Source: an uncultured Eubacteriales bacterium (GTDB lineage: Bacteria; Bacillota; Clostridia; Oscillospirales; Oscillospiraceae). Taken from it: DNA of 57,798 nt. Shown here piece by piece: positions 27,015 to 36,615 of this stretch. The position numbers and the translations under genes were made by a program. The notes beneath the pieces were generated by a model that worked only from the letters and a program-made list of their open reading frames with translations, was not told the DNA's origin and made no database searches. The first letter of the stretch is position 1. Every line of letters begins with the position of its first letter. Where the stretch lies: assembly GCA_900551995.1 (NCBI GenBank), contig URXW01000007.1, forward strand, positions 1 to 57,798, written 5' to 3'.

Positions 27015-28361
27015 ATGCAGAGACGAGTGCCCCGGCTGGTGCTTGCCGGAACCAACAGCGGCTGCGGCAAGACCACCGTTACCTGCGCCGTGCTGCAATC
27101 GCTGGTGCAGCGGGGTCTGCGGGTAGGGGCGGCGAAATGCGGGCCGGATTACATCGACCCCATGTTCCACAGCCGTGTTATCGGCGCGAAAAGCTCTAAT
27201 CTCGACCCGTTCTTTTTTGACCGCGACACCATGCGGTATCTGCTCGCCCACAATGGCGAGGGGTGCGATGTGACGGTCATTGAGGGGGTCATGGGGTATT
27301 ATGACGGGCTGGGGCTGACATCCACCCGCGCCAGCACCTATGAGGCGGCGCGGGAGACGGAAAGCCCCGTGGTGCTGGTGGTGAACGCACGGGGAGCGGC
27401 GTTGTCCGTTGTGGCGGCGGTGCAGGGCTTTCTGGACTTCGCGCCGGACAACAATGTGCAGGGCGTCATTCTGAACGGGTGCAGCACCATGAGCTACGGC
27501 GCGCTGGCGCGGGAGCTGGAAAGCCGGCTGGGCGTCCGCGCCTGCGGCTATCTGCCACGGCTGCCGGAGTGCGCGCTGGAGAGCCGCCATCTGGGGCTGG
27601 TGACAGCGGACGAGGTGGAGGATCTGCGGGAGAAGCTGCAGCAGCTGGCGGAGGCGGCGGAAAAGACGCTGGAGCTGGACGCGCTGCTGGAGATCGCCCG
27701 CGGCGCGCCGGTGCTGGACTTCACGCCGCCGGTATTGCCGGAAAAGGGCGCGCCGGTGCGGATCGGCGTGGCGCGGGACAGGGCGTTCTGCTTTTACTAT
27801 GAGGACAGCCTCGACCTGCTGCGGCAGTTGGGCGCGGAGCTGGTGCCCTTCAGTCCCCTGACGGACGAACGGCTTCCCGACGGCATACAGGGGCTGTACT
27901 TAGGCGGCGGCTATCCGGAGCTTTACGCGGCGCGGCTGGAGGAAAACCGCGCTCTGCGGCAGGAGATACGCGGCGCGGTGAACGGGGGGATGCCCTGTAT
28001 CGCCGAGTGCGGCGGCTTCATGTATCTGACGGAGTCCATCGGCGAGCACGATATGGTGGGGTGTATTCCCGGCAGGTGCTTCGACACGGGGCGGCTGACG
28101 CGGTTCGGCTACATCACCGCCACGGCGCGGGAGGACAATCTCCTCTGCCGCGCCGGGGAGCAGGTGCCTATGCACGAGTTCCACCACTGGGACACGCCCC
28201 TGCCCGGCGACGGTTTTCTGGCGGAGAAGCCCTCCGGGAAGAAATGGGAGTGTGTACACGCCGCCGGTACGCTGTACGCGGGGTTCCCCCACTTCCATTT
28301 TTACGCCAGACCCTCTATGGCGGCGCGGTTTTTGGCCGCGTGCAGAAAGGAGACGCTATGA
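27015..28361 (+). CDS. cbiA: Cobyrinate a,c-diamide synthase CbiA
   Basis: A 448-residue enzyme, amidating side chains a and c with glutamine and ATP. The N-terminal dethiobiotin-synthetase-like domain has P-loop GTNSGCGKTT (12-21) and CGPDYIDPMFH. The C-terminal class I glutamine amidotransferase domain has the nucleophile cysteine in GMPCIAECGGFMYL and its His partner in FPHFHFY. The ATGA overlap with cbiC implies coupling. Length and both domains are complete. Confidence 0.95.
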   Translation: MQRRVPRLVLAGTNSGCGKTTVTCAVLQSLVQRGLRVGAAKCGPDYIDPMFHSRVIGAKSSNLDPFFFDRDTMRYLLAHNGEGCDVTVIEGVMGYYDGLGLTSTRASTYEAARETESPVVLVVNARGAALSVVAAVQGFLDFAPDNNVQGVILNGCSTMSYGALARELESRLGVRACGYLPRLPECALESRHLGLVTADEVEDLREKLQQLAEAAEKTLELDALLEIARGAPVLDFTPPVLPEKGAPVRIGVARDRAFCFYYEDSLDLLRQLGAELVPFSPLTDERLPDGIQGLYLGGGYPELYAARLEENRALRQEIRGAVNGGMPCIAECGGFMYLTESIGEHDMVGCIPGRCFDTGRLTRFGYITATAREDNLLCRAGEQVPMHEFHHWDTPLPGDGFLAEKPSGKKWECVHAAGTLYAGFPHFHFYARPSMAARFLAACRKETL

Positions 28362-28984
28362 TAGAGCAAATGAAGCCCATGGACATTGAGAAGCGCAGCT
28401 TCGCCATCATCACGGAGCTGCTGGGGGAGAGGCAGTTGGAGCCGGAGAATGAGCTGGTCATCAAGCGGGTCATCCACACCACGGCGGATTTTGACTACGT
28501 GGACAATCTGGTTTTTTCCGACCACGCGGTGCAAAAGGGTATCGACGCGCTGCGGGGCGGCTGCGACATTGTGACGGACACCCAGATGGCGAAGTCCGGG
28601 ATCAACAAGACCATCCTTGCCGCGCTGGGCGGGGAGGTACACTGCTTCATGTCGGACGCGGACGTGGCGGCGGAGGCGAAGGAGCGGGGCGTGACCCGCG
28701 CCTTCGTGTCCATGGAGCGGGCGGCGGCACTGCCCAAGCCCTGTATTTTCGCCATCGGCAACGCGCCCACGGCACTGCTGTCGCTGGAGAGCCTGATGGG
28801 GGAGGGGAAGCTCCGTCCGGCACTTATCATCGGCGTGCCGGTGGGGTTCGTGAACGTGGTGGAGAGCAAGGAGCACATTATCGCCTGTGACCGCGCGCCC
28901 TACATCGTGGCGCGGGGCCGGAAGGGCGGCAGCAACGTGGCCGCCGCCATCTGCAACGCCATGCTCTACCAGATCAGGCGGTAA
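28358..28984 (+). CDS. cbiC: Cobalt-precorrin-8 methylmutase CbiC
   Basis: A 208-residue enzyme, moving the C11 methyl to C12 to give cobyrinic acid. The catalytic His is H40 in RVIHTTADFDY. The DTQMAKSGI segment (the family usually has DTxMvxxGI) and the C-terminal GRKGGSNVAAAICNAML are characteristic. The ATG overlaps the cbiA stop by four bases; a longer frame through cbiA is spurious. Confidence 0.94.
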   Translation: MIEQMKPMDIEKRSFAIITELLGERQLEPENELVIKRVIHTTADFDYVDNLVFSDHAVQKGIDALRGGCDIVTDTQMAKSGINKTILAALGGEVHCFMSDADVAAEAKERGVTRAFVSMERAAALPKPCIFAIGNAPTALLSLESLMGEGKLRPALIIGVPVGFVNVVESKEHIIACDRAPYIVARGRKGGSNVAAAICNAMLYQIRR

Positions 28985-28987
28985 GGT

Positions 28988-30115
28988 ATGAAGGAATTTA
29001 TCATGCGGGACGGGAAAAAACTACGTCTCGGCTACACCACCGGCTCCTGCGCCGCAGCGGCGGCCAAGGCCGCCGCGTGGATGCTGCTCAGTGGGCGCAG
29101 GAAGGAGACGATCCGGCTGCTGACGCCCAAGGGCATGGAGCTGACGCTGGCGGTGGAGGACATTCACCTGTCGCCAAGCAGCGTGCGCTGCGCCATACGG
29201 AAGGACAGCGGCGACGACCCGGACATTACCCGCGGCACGCTTATCTATGCCGAGGTGCGGAAAACGGAGGGCGCGGGCGTTGTCATCGACGGCGGACAGG
29301 GCGTGGGCCGGGTGACGAAGCCGGGGCTTGACCAGCCGGTAGGCGCGGCGGCCATCAACTCCGTGCCCCGGCGGATGATACGGGAGAACGTGGAGGAGGT
29401 CTGCGGGCTTCTGGGGTACACCGGCGGGCTGCTGGTGGTGATCTCCGTCCCGGAGGGGGAGACGCTGGCGAAAAAGACGTTCAATCCACGGCTGGGCATT
29501 GAGGGCGGTATCTCCATCTTAGGCACCACGGGGATCGTGGAGCCTATGAGCGAGCAGGCGTTGGTGGACACCATCCATGTGGAGCTGCGGCAGCGGCGGG
29601 AGAGCGGCGCGGAGTACGTGCTGCTGGCCCCCGGCAACTATGGCGCGGACTACATCAGGGACGCTATGGGCATTGACCCCGCCACGGCGGTGATGACCTC
29701 CAACTTCATCGGCGACGCGCTGGAGATGTGCCGGGAGCTGGGCTTTCGCGGTGCGCTGCTCATCGGTCACATCGGCAAGCTGGTGAAGCTGGCGGGCGGT
29801 ATGTGGAACACCCACTCCCGCTACGGCGACTGCCGCATGGACATTATGACCGCCTGCGCTGCGGCGGAGGGCATCGATCCCGCCGCGGCGGGGGTGCTGC
29901 TGGAGTGCGCCACCTGTGACGACGCCCTGCGGATATTGAAGGAGCAGGGGCTCTATGACGCGGTGCTGCGCCGCCTGGCGGGACGCATTGGCGCGATGAT
30001 GGCATACAAGGGCGGAGAGATGGAGACAGGGGCGATCCTGTTCTCCAAGGAATATGGCTATCTCTGTGAAACGAAGGGCGCGGCGGAGCTGCTGCGCCGG
30101 ATAAGGGAGGATTGA
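28988..30115 (+). CDS. cbiD: Cobalt-precorrin-5B C1-methyltransferase CbiD
   Basis: A 375-residue SAM-dependent enzyme specific to the anaerobic pathway, methylating C1 after CbiG has opened the delta-lactone. The diagnostic LGYTTGSCAAAAAKAA is near 14-29, then KDSGDDPDITRG, VTKPGLDQPVGAAAIN and GHIGKLVKLAGGMWNTHSR. It lies three bases after cbiC. Its presence marks the oxygen-independent route. Confidence 0.96.
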   Translation: MKEFIMRDGKKLRLGYTTGSCAAAAAKAAAWMLLSGRRKETIRLLTPKGMELTLAVEDIHLSPSSVRCAIRKDSGDDPDITRGTLIYAEVRKTEGAGVVIDGGQGVGRVTKPGLDQPVGAAAINSVPRRMIRENVEEVCGLLGYTGGLLVVISVPEGETLAKKTFNPRLGIEGGISILGTTGIVEPMSEQALVDTIHVELRQRRESGAEYVLLAPGNYGADYIRDAMGIDPATAVMTSNFIGDALEMCRELGFRGALLIGHIGKLVKLAGGMWNTHSRYGDCRMDIMTACAAAEGIDPAAAGVLLECATCDDALRILKEQGLYDAVLRRLAGRIGAMMAYKGGEMETGAILFSKEYGYLCETKGAAELLRRIRED

Positions 30116-30117
30116 CA

Positions 30118-30873
30118 ATGGTACATTTTGTGGGAGCGGGCAGCGGTGCTGCCGACCTGATCACCGTCCGGGGCGCGAGGCTGCTGGGCGAGGCGGATGT
30201 GGTCATCTATGCAGGGTCTTTGGTGAATCCGGCCGTGCTGGATTATACCAAAAAGGGCTGCGAGATCCACGACAGCGCGAGGCTGACGCTGGAGGAGGTC
30301 ATCGCCCTCATTGAAAAAGCCGAGAGCGAGGGAAAGACCACGGTGCGGCTGCACACGGGGGATTCCAGCATCTACGGCGCGGTGCGGGAGCAGTTTGACG
30401 AGCTGGAGAAACGGGGAATCGAATACGACGTCTGCCCCGGCGTCAGTGCCTTCTGCGGTGCGGCGGCGGCTCTGCGGGCGGAGTACACCCTGCCGGACGT
30501 GAGCCAGACCGTTATCATCACCCGCGCCGCCGGACGCACGCCGGTGCCGGAACGGGAGTCCATCCGTTCGCTGGCCGCCCATCAGGCCACCATGGTGCTG
30601 TTCCTCAGCACGTCGCTGACGGAGCATTTGCAGTCGGAGCTGCTGGCGGGGGGCTATACCGCCGAGACACCGGCGGCGGTAGTGTATAAGGCCACGTGGC
30701 CGGAGGAGAAGATCTTCCGCTGCACCGTGGGGACGCTCCACGAGACGGTGACGGGCAACGGTCTGACCAAGACCTCGCTGATCGTGGTGGGCAACTGCCT
30801 GGGCGACAACTATCTCCGCTCGCTGCTGTATCACCCCAGCTTCACCACGGAGTTCCGCAAGGGGGCACAATGA
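30118..30873 (+). CDS. cbiF: Cobalt-precorrin-4 C11-methyltransferase CbiF
   Basis: A 251-residue methyltransferase. It has VHFVGAGSGAADLITVRGA at the N-terminus, LHTGDSSIYGA and the PGVSAFCGAAAAL loop. The ATG at 30118 follows GGGAGG by seven bases. The in-frame TTG at 30112 overlaps cbiD and is less likely. ATGA overlap with cbiG. Confidence 0.94.
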   Translation: MVHFVGAGSGAADLITVRGARLLGEADVVIYAGSLVNPAVLDYTKKGCEIHDSARLTLEEVIALIEKAESEGKTTVRLHTGDSSIYGAVREQFDELEKRGIEYDVCPGVSAFCGAAAALRAEYTLPDVSQTVIITRAAGRTPVPERESIRSLAAHQATMVLFLSTSLTEHLQSELLAGGYTAETPAAVVYKATWPEEKIFRCTVGTLHETVTGNGLTKTSLIVVGNCLGDNYLRSLLYHPSFTTEFRKGAQ

Positions 30874-31880
30874 GACTGGCAGTATTCGCCTTCAGCCGGG
30901 GCGGCTGCGCCACGGCGCGGCGGGTGACGGCAGCTCTCCCGGAGGGGGAGTTCGCCTGCTACACCATGGAGCGGTTTCAGGAGCCGGGGTTCCTGCCGCT
31001 GGACAAGGCGGTGTACGGTGCGTGCTTTTCCGCCATGGACGCGCTGGTGTTCGTGGGAGCCTGCGGCATCGCCGTGCGGGAGATCGCGCCCTATGTGAAG
31101 AGCAAAAAGACCGACCCGGCGGTGCTGTGCATCGACGAGTGCGGGCAGTTCGTGATACCGCTGCTCTCCGGGCATATCGGCGGCGCAAACGCGCTGGCGG
31201 TGCGTCTGGCGGAGAGGCTGGACGCCACGGCGGTGGTGACCACCGCCACGGACGTTCACGGGCGGTTCGCCGTGGACGCGTGGGCGGCGCGGCAGGGCTG
31301 CGCCCTCTCCGACATGGGACTTGCCAAGGCGGTGGCGGCGGAGATATTGGAGCGGGACGTGCCCCTTTGCAGCCAGTTCCCCATTGTCGGCGCGCTGCCG
31401 GAGGGCACCTGCGCCGGGGAAAGCGGCGCGCTGGGCATCTTCATCGGCTGGCGCGTAAGGTCGCCCTTTACCCGCACACTGCGGCTTATCCCCCGGGTGC
31501 TGCACGTGGGGATCGGCTGCCGCCGGGGCACCGCCGCCGAGGCGGTGGAGGCGGCGGTGGAGGCGGTGTTCGCGGAAAACGGGCTGGACACGGCGGCTAT
31601 TCGCGGCGTCTATTCCATCGACCTGAAGCGGGACGAGGCGGGGCTGCTAGCCGCCTGTGAGCATCACCGCTGGCCGGTGCATTTTTACACGGCGCAGCAG
31701 CTGCAGGACGCGGAGGGCGACTTCACCCCCTCCGACTTCGTCCGCTCCGTCACCGGCGTGGACAACGTCTGCGAGCGGGCGGCGCGGCTGGGTGCCGAAA
31801 AACTGATCGTACAAAAAACAGCGCGGGACGGCGTGACCGTCGCCGTTGCGGCGGAGCATTGGGAGGTGCGCTTTGGGTAA
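30870..31880 (+). CDS. cbiG: Cobalt-precorrin-5A hydrolase CbiG
   Basis: A 336-residue enzyme that opens the delta-lactone and releases acetaldehyde. The N-terminal domain has FVGACGIAVREIAPYVKSKKTDPAV and LLSGHIGGANALA, a central region follows, and the C-terminal CbiG domain starts near 211 with HVGIGCRRGT and ends AEKLIVQKTARDGVTVAVA. Both domains are complete. The ATG overlaps cbiF and the end overlaps cbiH. Confidence 0.94.
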   Translation: MRLAVFAFSRGGCATARRVTAALPEGEFACYTMERFQEPGFLPLDKAVYGACFSAMDALVFVGACGIAVREIAPYVKSKKTDPAVLCIDECGQFVIPLLSGHIGGANALAVRLAERLDATAVVTTATDVHGRFAVDAWAARQGCALSDMGLAKAVAAEILERDVPLCSQFPIVGALPEGTCAGESGALGIFIGWRVRSPFTRTLRLIPRVLHVGIGCRRGTAAEAVEAAVEAVFAENGLDTAAIRGVYSIDLKRDEAGLLAACEHHRWPVHFYTAQQLQDAEGDFTPSDFVRSVTGVDNVCERAARLGAEKLIVQKTARDGVTVAVAAEHWEVRFG

Positions 31881-32604
31881 GGTAATTGTAGTAGGTATCG
31901 GCCCCGGCGGCTATGAGGACATGACCATCCGGGCGGATGAGGCTCTGCGGGCGTGCGACGCCATCGTGGGGTATCCCGTCTATGTGGAGCTGGTGCGAGA
32001 CCGCTATCCCGGCAAGGAGTTCCACTCCACGCCCATGACGCGGGAGACGGAACGGTGCCAGCTGGTGCTGGAGCTGGCGCGGAGCGGCAAGACCGCCGCC
32101 ATGGTCTGCTCCGGCGACAGCGGTATCTACGGCATGGCCGCGCTGGTCTATGAGCTGCGGGGCGAGTCCCGGGAGCCGGAGATCCAGGTGGTGCCGGGAC
32201 TGACGGCGGCGTGCAGCGGCGGGGCGGTGCTGGGTGCGCCGCTGACCCATGATTTCGCGGTCATCAGTCTCAGCGACCGGCTGACACCGTGGGAGACCAT
32301 TGAAAAGCGGCTGGACTGCGCGGCGGCGGCGGATCTGACCATCGCCCTGTACAACCCCGCCAGCCACGGCAGGCCGGATCACGTAAAGCGTGCCTGCGAC
32401 ATTCTGCTGCGCCGTCTGCCCGGTGAGCGGCTGTGCGGTATCGTGCGGAACATCGGGCGGGACGGACAGAGCCGCCGTATTCTGACGCTGGCTGAGCTGC
32501 GGGAGGCGGAGGTGGATATGTTCTGCACCGTGTTCATCGGCAACAGCGCGGCAAAGACGGTGGCGGGACAGCTCATCACCCCCAGAGGATACCGAAATGT
32601 ATAA
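31873..32604 (+). CDS. cbiH: Cobalt-precorrin-3 C17-methyltransferase CbiH
   Basis: A 243-residue methyltransferase making the C17 methylation and ring contraction. VVGIGPGGYEDMT lies at the N-terminus, then VCSGDSGIYGMAALV and the PGLTAACSGGAVLGAPLTHDFA loop. I chose the TTG at 31873, with GGAGG seven bases before it and an 8-base overlap with cbiG, because it begins exactly at the family N-terminus. The next ATG would remove the SAM motif. Confidence 0.93.
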   Translation: MGKVIVVGIGPGGYEDMTIRADEALRACDAIVGYPVYVELVRDRYPGKEFHSTPMTRETERCQLVLELARSGKTAAMVCSGDSGIYGMAALVYELRGESREPEIQVVPGLTAACSGGAVLGAPLTHDFAVISLSDRLTPWETIEKRLDCAAAADLTIALYNPASHGRPDHVKRACDILLRRLPGERLCGIVRNIGRDGQSRRILTLAELREAEVDMFCTVFIGNSAAKTVAGQLITPRGYRNV

Positions 32605-34585
32605 TATCTGCGTGTTTGCCGGCACCACGGAGGGGCGGGAGCTGGTGGAGTTCCTCACCGGGCAGCCGGTGCGGGTGACTGCGTGCGTCGCCACGGAGTA
32701 CGGCGAGACGCTGCTGCCGGAGGCGGAAAACGTCACGGTGCGGGCGGGGCGCATCCCGGCGGAGGACATTACCCGGATGCTGCGGGAGACGCCCTTCGCG
32801 GTGGTCATCGACGCTACGCATCCCTACGCCGCCTCCATCACCGAGAGCCTTTACCGCGCCTGCCGGGAGACGGGGACGGAGTATCTGCGGCTGCTGCGGC
32901 AGTCCTCCCAGCAGGCGGAGGACGTGGTCTGCGTGGAGAATACGGCGGCGGCTGCGGCGTTTTTGGAGCGCACGGAGGGCAATATCCTGCTGACCACCGG
33001 CAGCAAGGAGCTGGCAGCGTACAGCACCATTCCCGGCTTTGCCCAGCGGGTGTACGCCCGGGTGCTGCCCATGGACGCGTCGCTGGCAGCCTGCCGGGAG
33101 GCGGGGCTGAAGGCCGCCCACATTATCGCCATGCAGGGCCCCTTCTCCGAGGAGATGGATCTGGCGACGCTGCGGTTTGCCGACGCCGCGTGGATGGTGA
33201 CGAAGGACGGCGGCGACGCCGGGGGGTTCCCCGCCAAGGTGTCCGCCGCCCGAAAGGCGGGCGCGGGTCTGGTGGTGGTGGGACGGCCGCCCCAGCGGGA
33301 GGGTATGCCCTTTGCGGCGGTGCTGGACGTGCTGTGTGAGCGGTTCGGCTGCACCGTAAGACCGCAGGTGACGGTGGCGGGCATCGGCCCGGGCAGTCAC
33401 GGTGCCATGACATACGAGGTCAGCCGCGCCATCGAGGAGGCGGACTGCCTTATCGGAGCGCGGCGGATGCTGGAGGCGGTGGCAAAGCCGGGGCAGCGCG
33501 TCTATGACGCTATCGCGCCGGGGGACATCGCGGCGTTCATCCGGGAGCACCGGGAGTACCGACGCTTCGCGGTGGTCATGTCCGGCGACACCGGGTTTTT
33601 CAGCGGCACGAAAAAGCTGCTGCCGCTGCTAAAGGGCTGCGACACGGCGGTGCTGCCGGGGTTGAGCTCCCTGTCCTATCTCTGCGCCCGGCTCAAGACC
33701 TCCTATGAGGACGTTCGGACGGTGAGCCTCCACGGGCGGCAGCACAACATTGTGCCGGAGGTGCGGGCGAACGACCGGCTTTTCACGCTGGTGGGCGGCG
33801 AACGGGGCATGAACGACCTGTGCCGCGCTCTGGCGGAGGGCGGTCTGGGCGACGTTTGCGTGTCCGTGGGACAGCGGCTGGGCTATCCGGAGGAGCGCGT
33901 GATCCGGGGCACGGCGGCAGAGCTGGCAGAGGGCGTGTTTGACCCCCTGTGCGCGGCACTGATCGAGAACCCGCACCCCGACGCGGTGGTGACGCCGGGT
34001 CTGCCGGACGAGGTCTTTCTCCGCAGCGGAGAGGGGTCGCCGGTGGTGCCCATGACGAAAAGCGAGGTGCGGGCGGTGTGCCTGTCCAAGCTGCGTCTGA
34101 CGGAGAGGAGCGTCTGCTGGGACATCGGCGCAGGCACCGGCTCGGTGTCGGTGGAGATGGCTTTGCAGGCGAAAAAGGGGGTTGTCTGCGCCGTGGAGCG
34201 GCGGGAGGACGCCGCCGCGCTGCTGGAGCAGAACCGGGAGAAATTTGCGTTGGAGAATCTGCAGGTGGTGCGCGGCAGCGCGCCGGATGCCTGCGGCGAT
34301 CTGCCCGCGCCCACCCATGCGTTCATCGGCGGCAGCGCGGGCAATATGCGGGAGATATTGTCCCTGCTGCTGGCGAAAAATCCCCGCGTCCGCATTGTCG
34401 CCACGGCGGTTTCGCTGGAATCTGTGGCAGAGCTGACGGAGTGCCTGACGGCGTTCCCCTTTGCGGAGACGGAGGTGGTGTCCTTACAGACGGCACGGGA
34501 CAAAAGGGCGGGGCACTACCACCTGATGACGGGGCAGAACCCCATTTATATCTTTACGATGCAGGGCGGAGGAGAGGAAGCATGA
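32597..34585 (+). CDS. cbiJET: CbiJ-CbiE-CbiT triple fusion
   Basis: A 662-residue protein with three enzymes in one chain. Residues 1-250 are CbiJ (CobK), the cobalt-precorrin-6A reductase, with FAGTTEGRELV, IDATHPYA (71-78) and AMQGPFS. Residues 256-475 are CbiE, the C5-methyltransferase, with VAGIGPGSHGAMT and VMSGDTGFFSGTKKL. Residues 483-662 are CbiT, the C15-methyltransferase/decarboxylase, with DIGAGTGSVSVEMA (509-522) and AFIGGSAGNM. CbiET fusions (CobL-like) are common; the added reductase would give three consecutive late steps on one polypeptide, with likely channelling of unstable intermediates. No stop or frameshift separates the domains. Overlaps cbiH by 8 and cbiB by 4 bases. 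Confidence 0.93.
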   Translation: MYNICVFAGTTEGRELVEFLTGQPVRVTACVATEYGETLLPEAENVTVRAGRIPAEDITRMLRETPFAVVIDATHPYAASITESLYRACRETGTEYLRLLRQSSQQAEDVVCVENTAAAAAFLERTEGNILLTTGSKELAAYSTIPGFAQRVYARVLPMDASLAACREAGLKAAHIIAMQGPFSEEMDLATLRFADAAWMVTKDGGDAGGFPAKVSAARKAGAGLVVVGRPPQREGMPFAAVLDVLCERFGCTVRPQVTVAGIGPGSHGAMTYEVSRAIEEADCLIGARRMLEAVAKPGQRVYDAIAPGDIAAFIREHREYRRFAVVMSGDTGFFSGTKKLLPLLKGCDTAVLPGLSSLSYLCARLKTSYEDVRTVSLHGRQHNIVPEVRANDRLFTLVGGERGMNDLCRALAEGGLGDVCVSVGQRLGYPEERVIRGTAAELAEGVFDPLCAALIENPHPDAVVTPGLPDEVFLRSGEGSPVVPMTKSEVRAVCLSKLRLTERSVCWDIGAGTGSVSVEMALQAKKGVVCAVERREDAAALLEQNREKFALENLQVVRGSAPDACGDLPAPTHAFIGGSAGNMREILSLLLAKNPRVRIVATAVSLESVAELTECLTAFPFAETEVVSLQTARDKRAGHYHLMTGQNPIYIFTMQGGGEEA

Positions 34586-35544
34586 TGTGGTCCCTTGGGG
34601 CACTGGTCGCGGGCTTTTGCATAGATCTGCTGGTGGGCGACCCCCACGGCTTTCCCCATCCGGTGGTGCTGATCGGAAAATGTATCAGCGTGCTGGAGCG
34701 GGCACTGCGGCGCATCTGCCCCAAAACACCCGCCGGGGAGCGGGCGGCGGGGGCGATACTGTGGGGCGCGGTGGTCATCGTATCCACCGGCGTGCCCGCT
34801 ATGCTGCTGTGGCTGTGCGGTCTTGTCAGCCCGTGGCTGCGTCTGGCGGCGGAGAGCGTCATGTGCTGGCAGATCTTAGCCGTCAAGTCCCTGCGGGACG
34901 AGAGCATGAAGGTCTACGACGCGCTGGAGAGCGGCGACATCGCCCGCTCCCGCCGCGCCGTCTCCATGATCGTGGGGCGGGACACCGCGCAGCTGGACGA
35001 CAGTGCCGTGACCCGTGCCGCCGTGGAGACGGTGGCGGAGAACACCTCCGACGGCGTGGTGGCACCGCTGCTGTTTCTGGCTGTCGGCGGCGCGCCGCTG
35101 GGGTTCTTCTACAAGGCGGTGAACACCATGGACTCCATGCTGGGGTACGTGGAGGTGCCCTATAAGAACATCGGACTGGTGCCCGCCAAGGCGGACGACG
35201 TGGTGAACTATATCCCGGCGCGGCTGTCGGCACTTTTGATGCTGGCGGCGGGGGGGCTGCTGGGGCTGGACACCGCCAACGGCTGGCGGATATTCCGCCG
35301 GGACCGCCGGAAGCACGCCAGCCCCAACTCAGCCCAGACGGAATCCGTGTGCGCGGGGCTGATGGGGCTGCGTCTGGCGGGGGACGCGTGGTACCACGGT
35401 GTACTGCATAAGAAAGAGTACATCGGCGACAGCCTGCGGGAGATCACCCACGAGGACATCCCACGCGTGTGCCGGTTGATGACCGTCACGGCGATCCTCA
35501 CCCTGGTGCTGTGCTGCGGGGTGAAGCTTCCCTTCGCGCTGTAA
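34582..35544 (+). CDS. cbiB: Adenosylcobinamide-phosphate synthase CbiB
   Basis: A 320-residue membrane enzyme that attaches aminopropanol phosphate, or ethanolamine-type linker, to adenosylcobyric acid. The family start FCIDLLVGDPHGFPHPVVLIG, the central AAVETVAENTSDGVVAPLLF and YKAVNTMDSMLGY, and HASPNSAQTESVCAGLMG are all present. Several hydrophobic helices lie at the N-terminus and one at the C-terminus. The ATG at 34582 overlaps the previous stop. Confidence 0.95.
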   Translation: MMWSLGALVAGFCIDLLVGDPHGFPHPVVLIGKCISVLERALRRICPKTPAGERAAGAILWGAVVIVSTGVPAMLLWLCGLVSPWLRLAAESVMCWQILAVKSLRDESMKVYDALESGDIARSRRAVSMIVGRDTAQLDDSAVTRAAVETVAENTSDGVVAPLLFLAVGGAPLGFFYKAVNTMDSMLGYVEVPYKNIGLVPAKADDVVNYIPARLSALLMLAAGGLLGLDTANGWRIFRRDRRKHASPNSAQTESVCAGLMGLRLAGDAWYHGVLHKKEYIGDSLREITHEDIPRVCRLMTVTAILTLVLCCGVKLPFAL

Positions 35545-35556
35545 AAGGAGACATAG

Positions 35557-36615
35557 ATGCTGTATCAAACAGAAAATCAACACGGCGGCGACGTGTACGG
35601 CGGCGGGATCACGCTGGATTTTTCCGCCAACACCAACCCGCTGGGCACGCCCCCCGGCGTGCTGGAGGCGGTACGCCGCGGGCTGCCACAGCTGCACCGC
35701 TACCCCGACCCCTACTGCCGCCGGCTGGTGCGGGCCATCGCAGCCCATGAGCAGGTGCCGGAGTCGTATGTCCTCTGCGGGAACGGCGCAGCGGAGCTGA
35801 TCTATGCCTTCTGCGCCGCCGCCAAGCCGCGGACGGCGGCGGAGACAGCCCCCACCTTCGCAGAGTACGCACAGGGGTTGTCCCGGGTGGGCTGCGCCGT
35901 GGAGCGGTACAGCCTGCGGGATGAAAACAGCTTCGATTTAGACGATGGCTTTCTGCCCTTTTTGGAGGAAAAAAAGCCGGAGGCGGTGTTCCTCTGCAAC
36001 CCCAACAACCCCACCGGGCGGCTGATCCCGCTCCCGCTGCTGGAGCATATCCTGCGCTGCTGCGCGGCACGGGGGATACGGCTGTTTCTGGACGAGTGCT
36101 TTCTCGATCTCACGGAGGGCGGCGTCAGCGCGAAACGCTTTCTGGCGGAATATCCCGGTCTTTTGATCCTGAAGGCGTTCACGAAAAGCTACGGCATGGC
36201 GGGCATACGGCTGGGGTACTGCCTGTGCGCCGACAGTGCTCTGCTGCGGGACATGGCGGCGGCATCGCCGCCGTGGAATGTGTCCTCGCTGGCGCAGAGT
36301 GCCGGTGTGGCGGCGTTGGAGGAGGGGGAGTTCCTCCGCCGGACGGTGGAGCTTGTCCGCAGGGAGCGGAACTATCTCGCCGGGGAGCTGACCGCGCTGG
36401 GGTTCCGGGTATGCCCGTCCCAAGCCAACTATCTGCTGCTCCACGGGGCGGCGGGGCTGCGGGAGAAGCTGCTGCAGCGGGGCATCGCCATACGGGGCTG
36501 CGGGAATTATCACGGTCTGGACGAGGGGTGGTACCGCGTGGCGGTGCGCTCCCACGGGGAAAACGAGGCGTTGATCGCCGCCATCCGACAGCTATGCAGG
36601 GAGGGTCAGCTATGA
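35557..36615 (+). CDS. cobD: L-threonine-O-3-phosphate decarboxylase CobD
   Basis: A 352-residue PLP enzyme of the histidinol-phosphate aminotransferase fold, supplying (R)-1-aminopropan-2-ol phosphate for CbiB. FSANTNPLGTP is at 22-32, CNPNNPTGRL at about 147-156, and the PLP lysine is K210 in KAFTKSYGMAGIRLGY. Adjacency to cbiB and cbiP favours CobD over HisC, with which it shares the fold. AAAGGAG precedes the ATG; ATGA overlap with cbiP. Confidence 0.92.
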   Translation: MLYQTENQHGGDVYGGGITLDFSANTNPLGTPPGVLEAVRRGLPQLHRYPDPYCRRLVRAIAAHEQVPESYVLCGNGAAELIYAFCAAAKPRTAAETAPTFAEYAQGLSRVGCAVERYSLRDENSFDLDDGFLPFLEEKKPEAVFLCNPNNPTGRLIPLPLLEHILRCCAARGIRLFLDECFLDLTEGGVSAKRFLAEYPGLLILKAFTKSYGMAGIRLGYCLCADSALLRDMAAASPPWNVSSLAQSAGVAALEEGEFLRRTVELVRRERNYLAGELTALGFRVCPSQANYLLLHGAAGLREKLLQRGIAIRGCGNYHGLDEGWYRVAVRSHGENEALIAAIRQLCREGQL

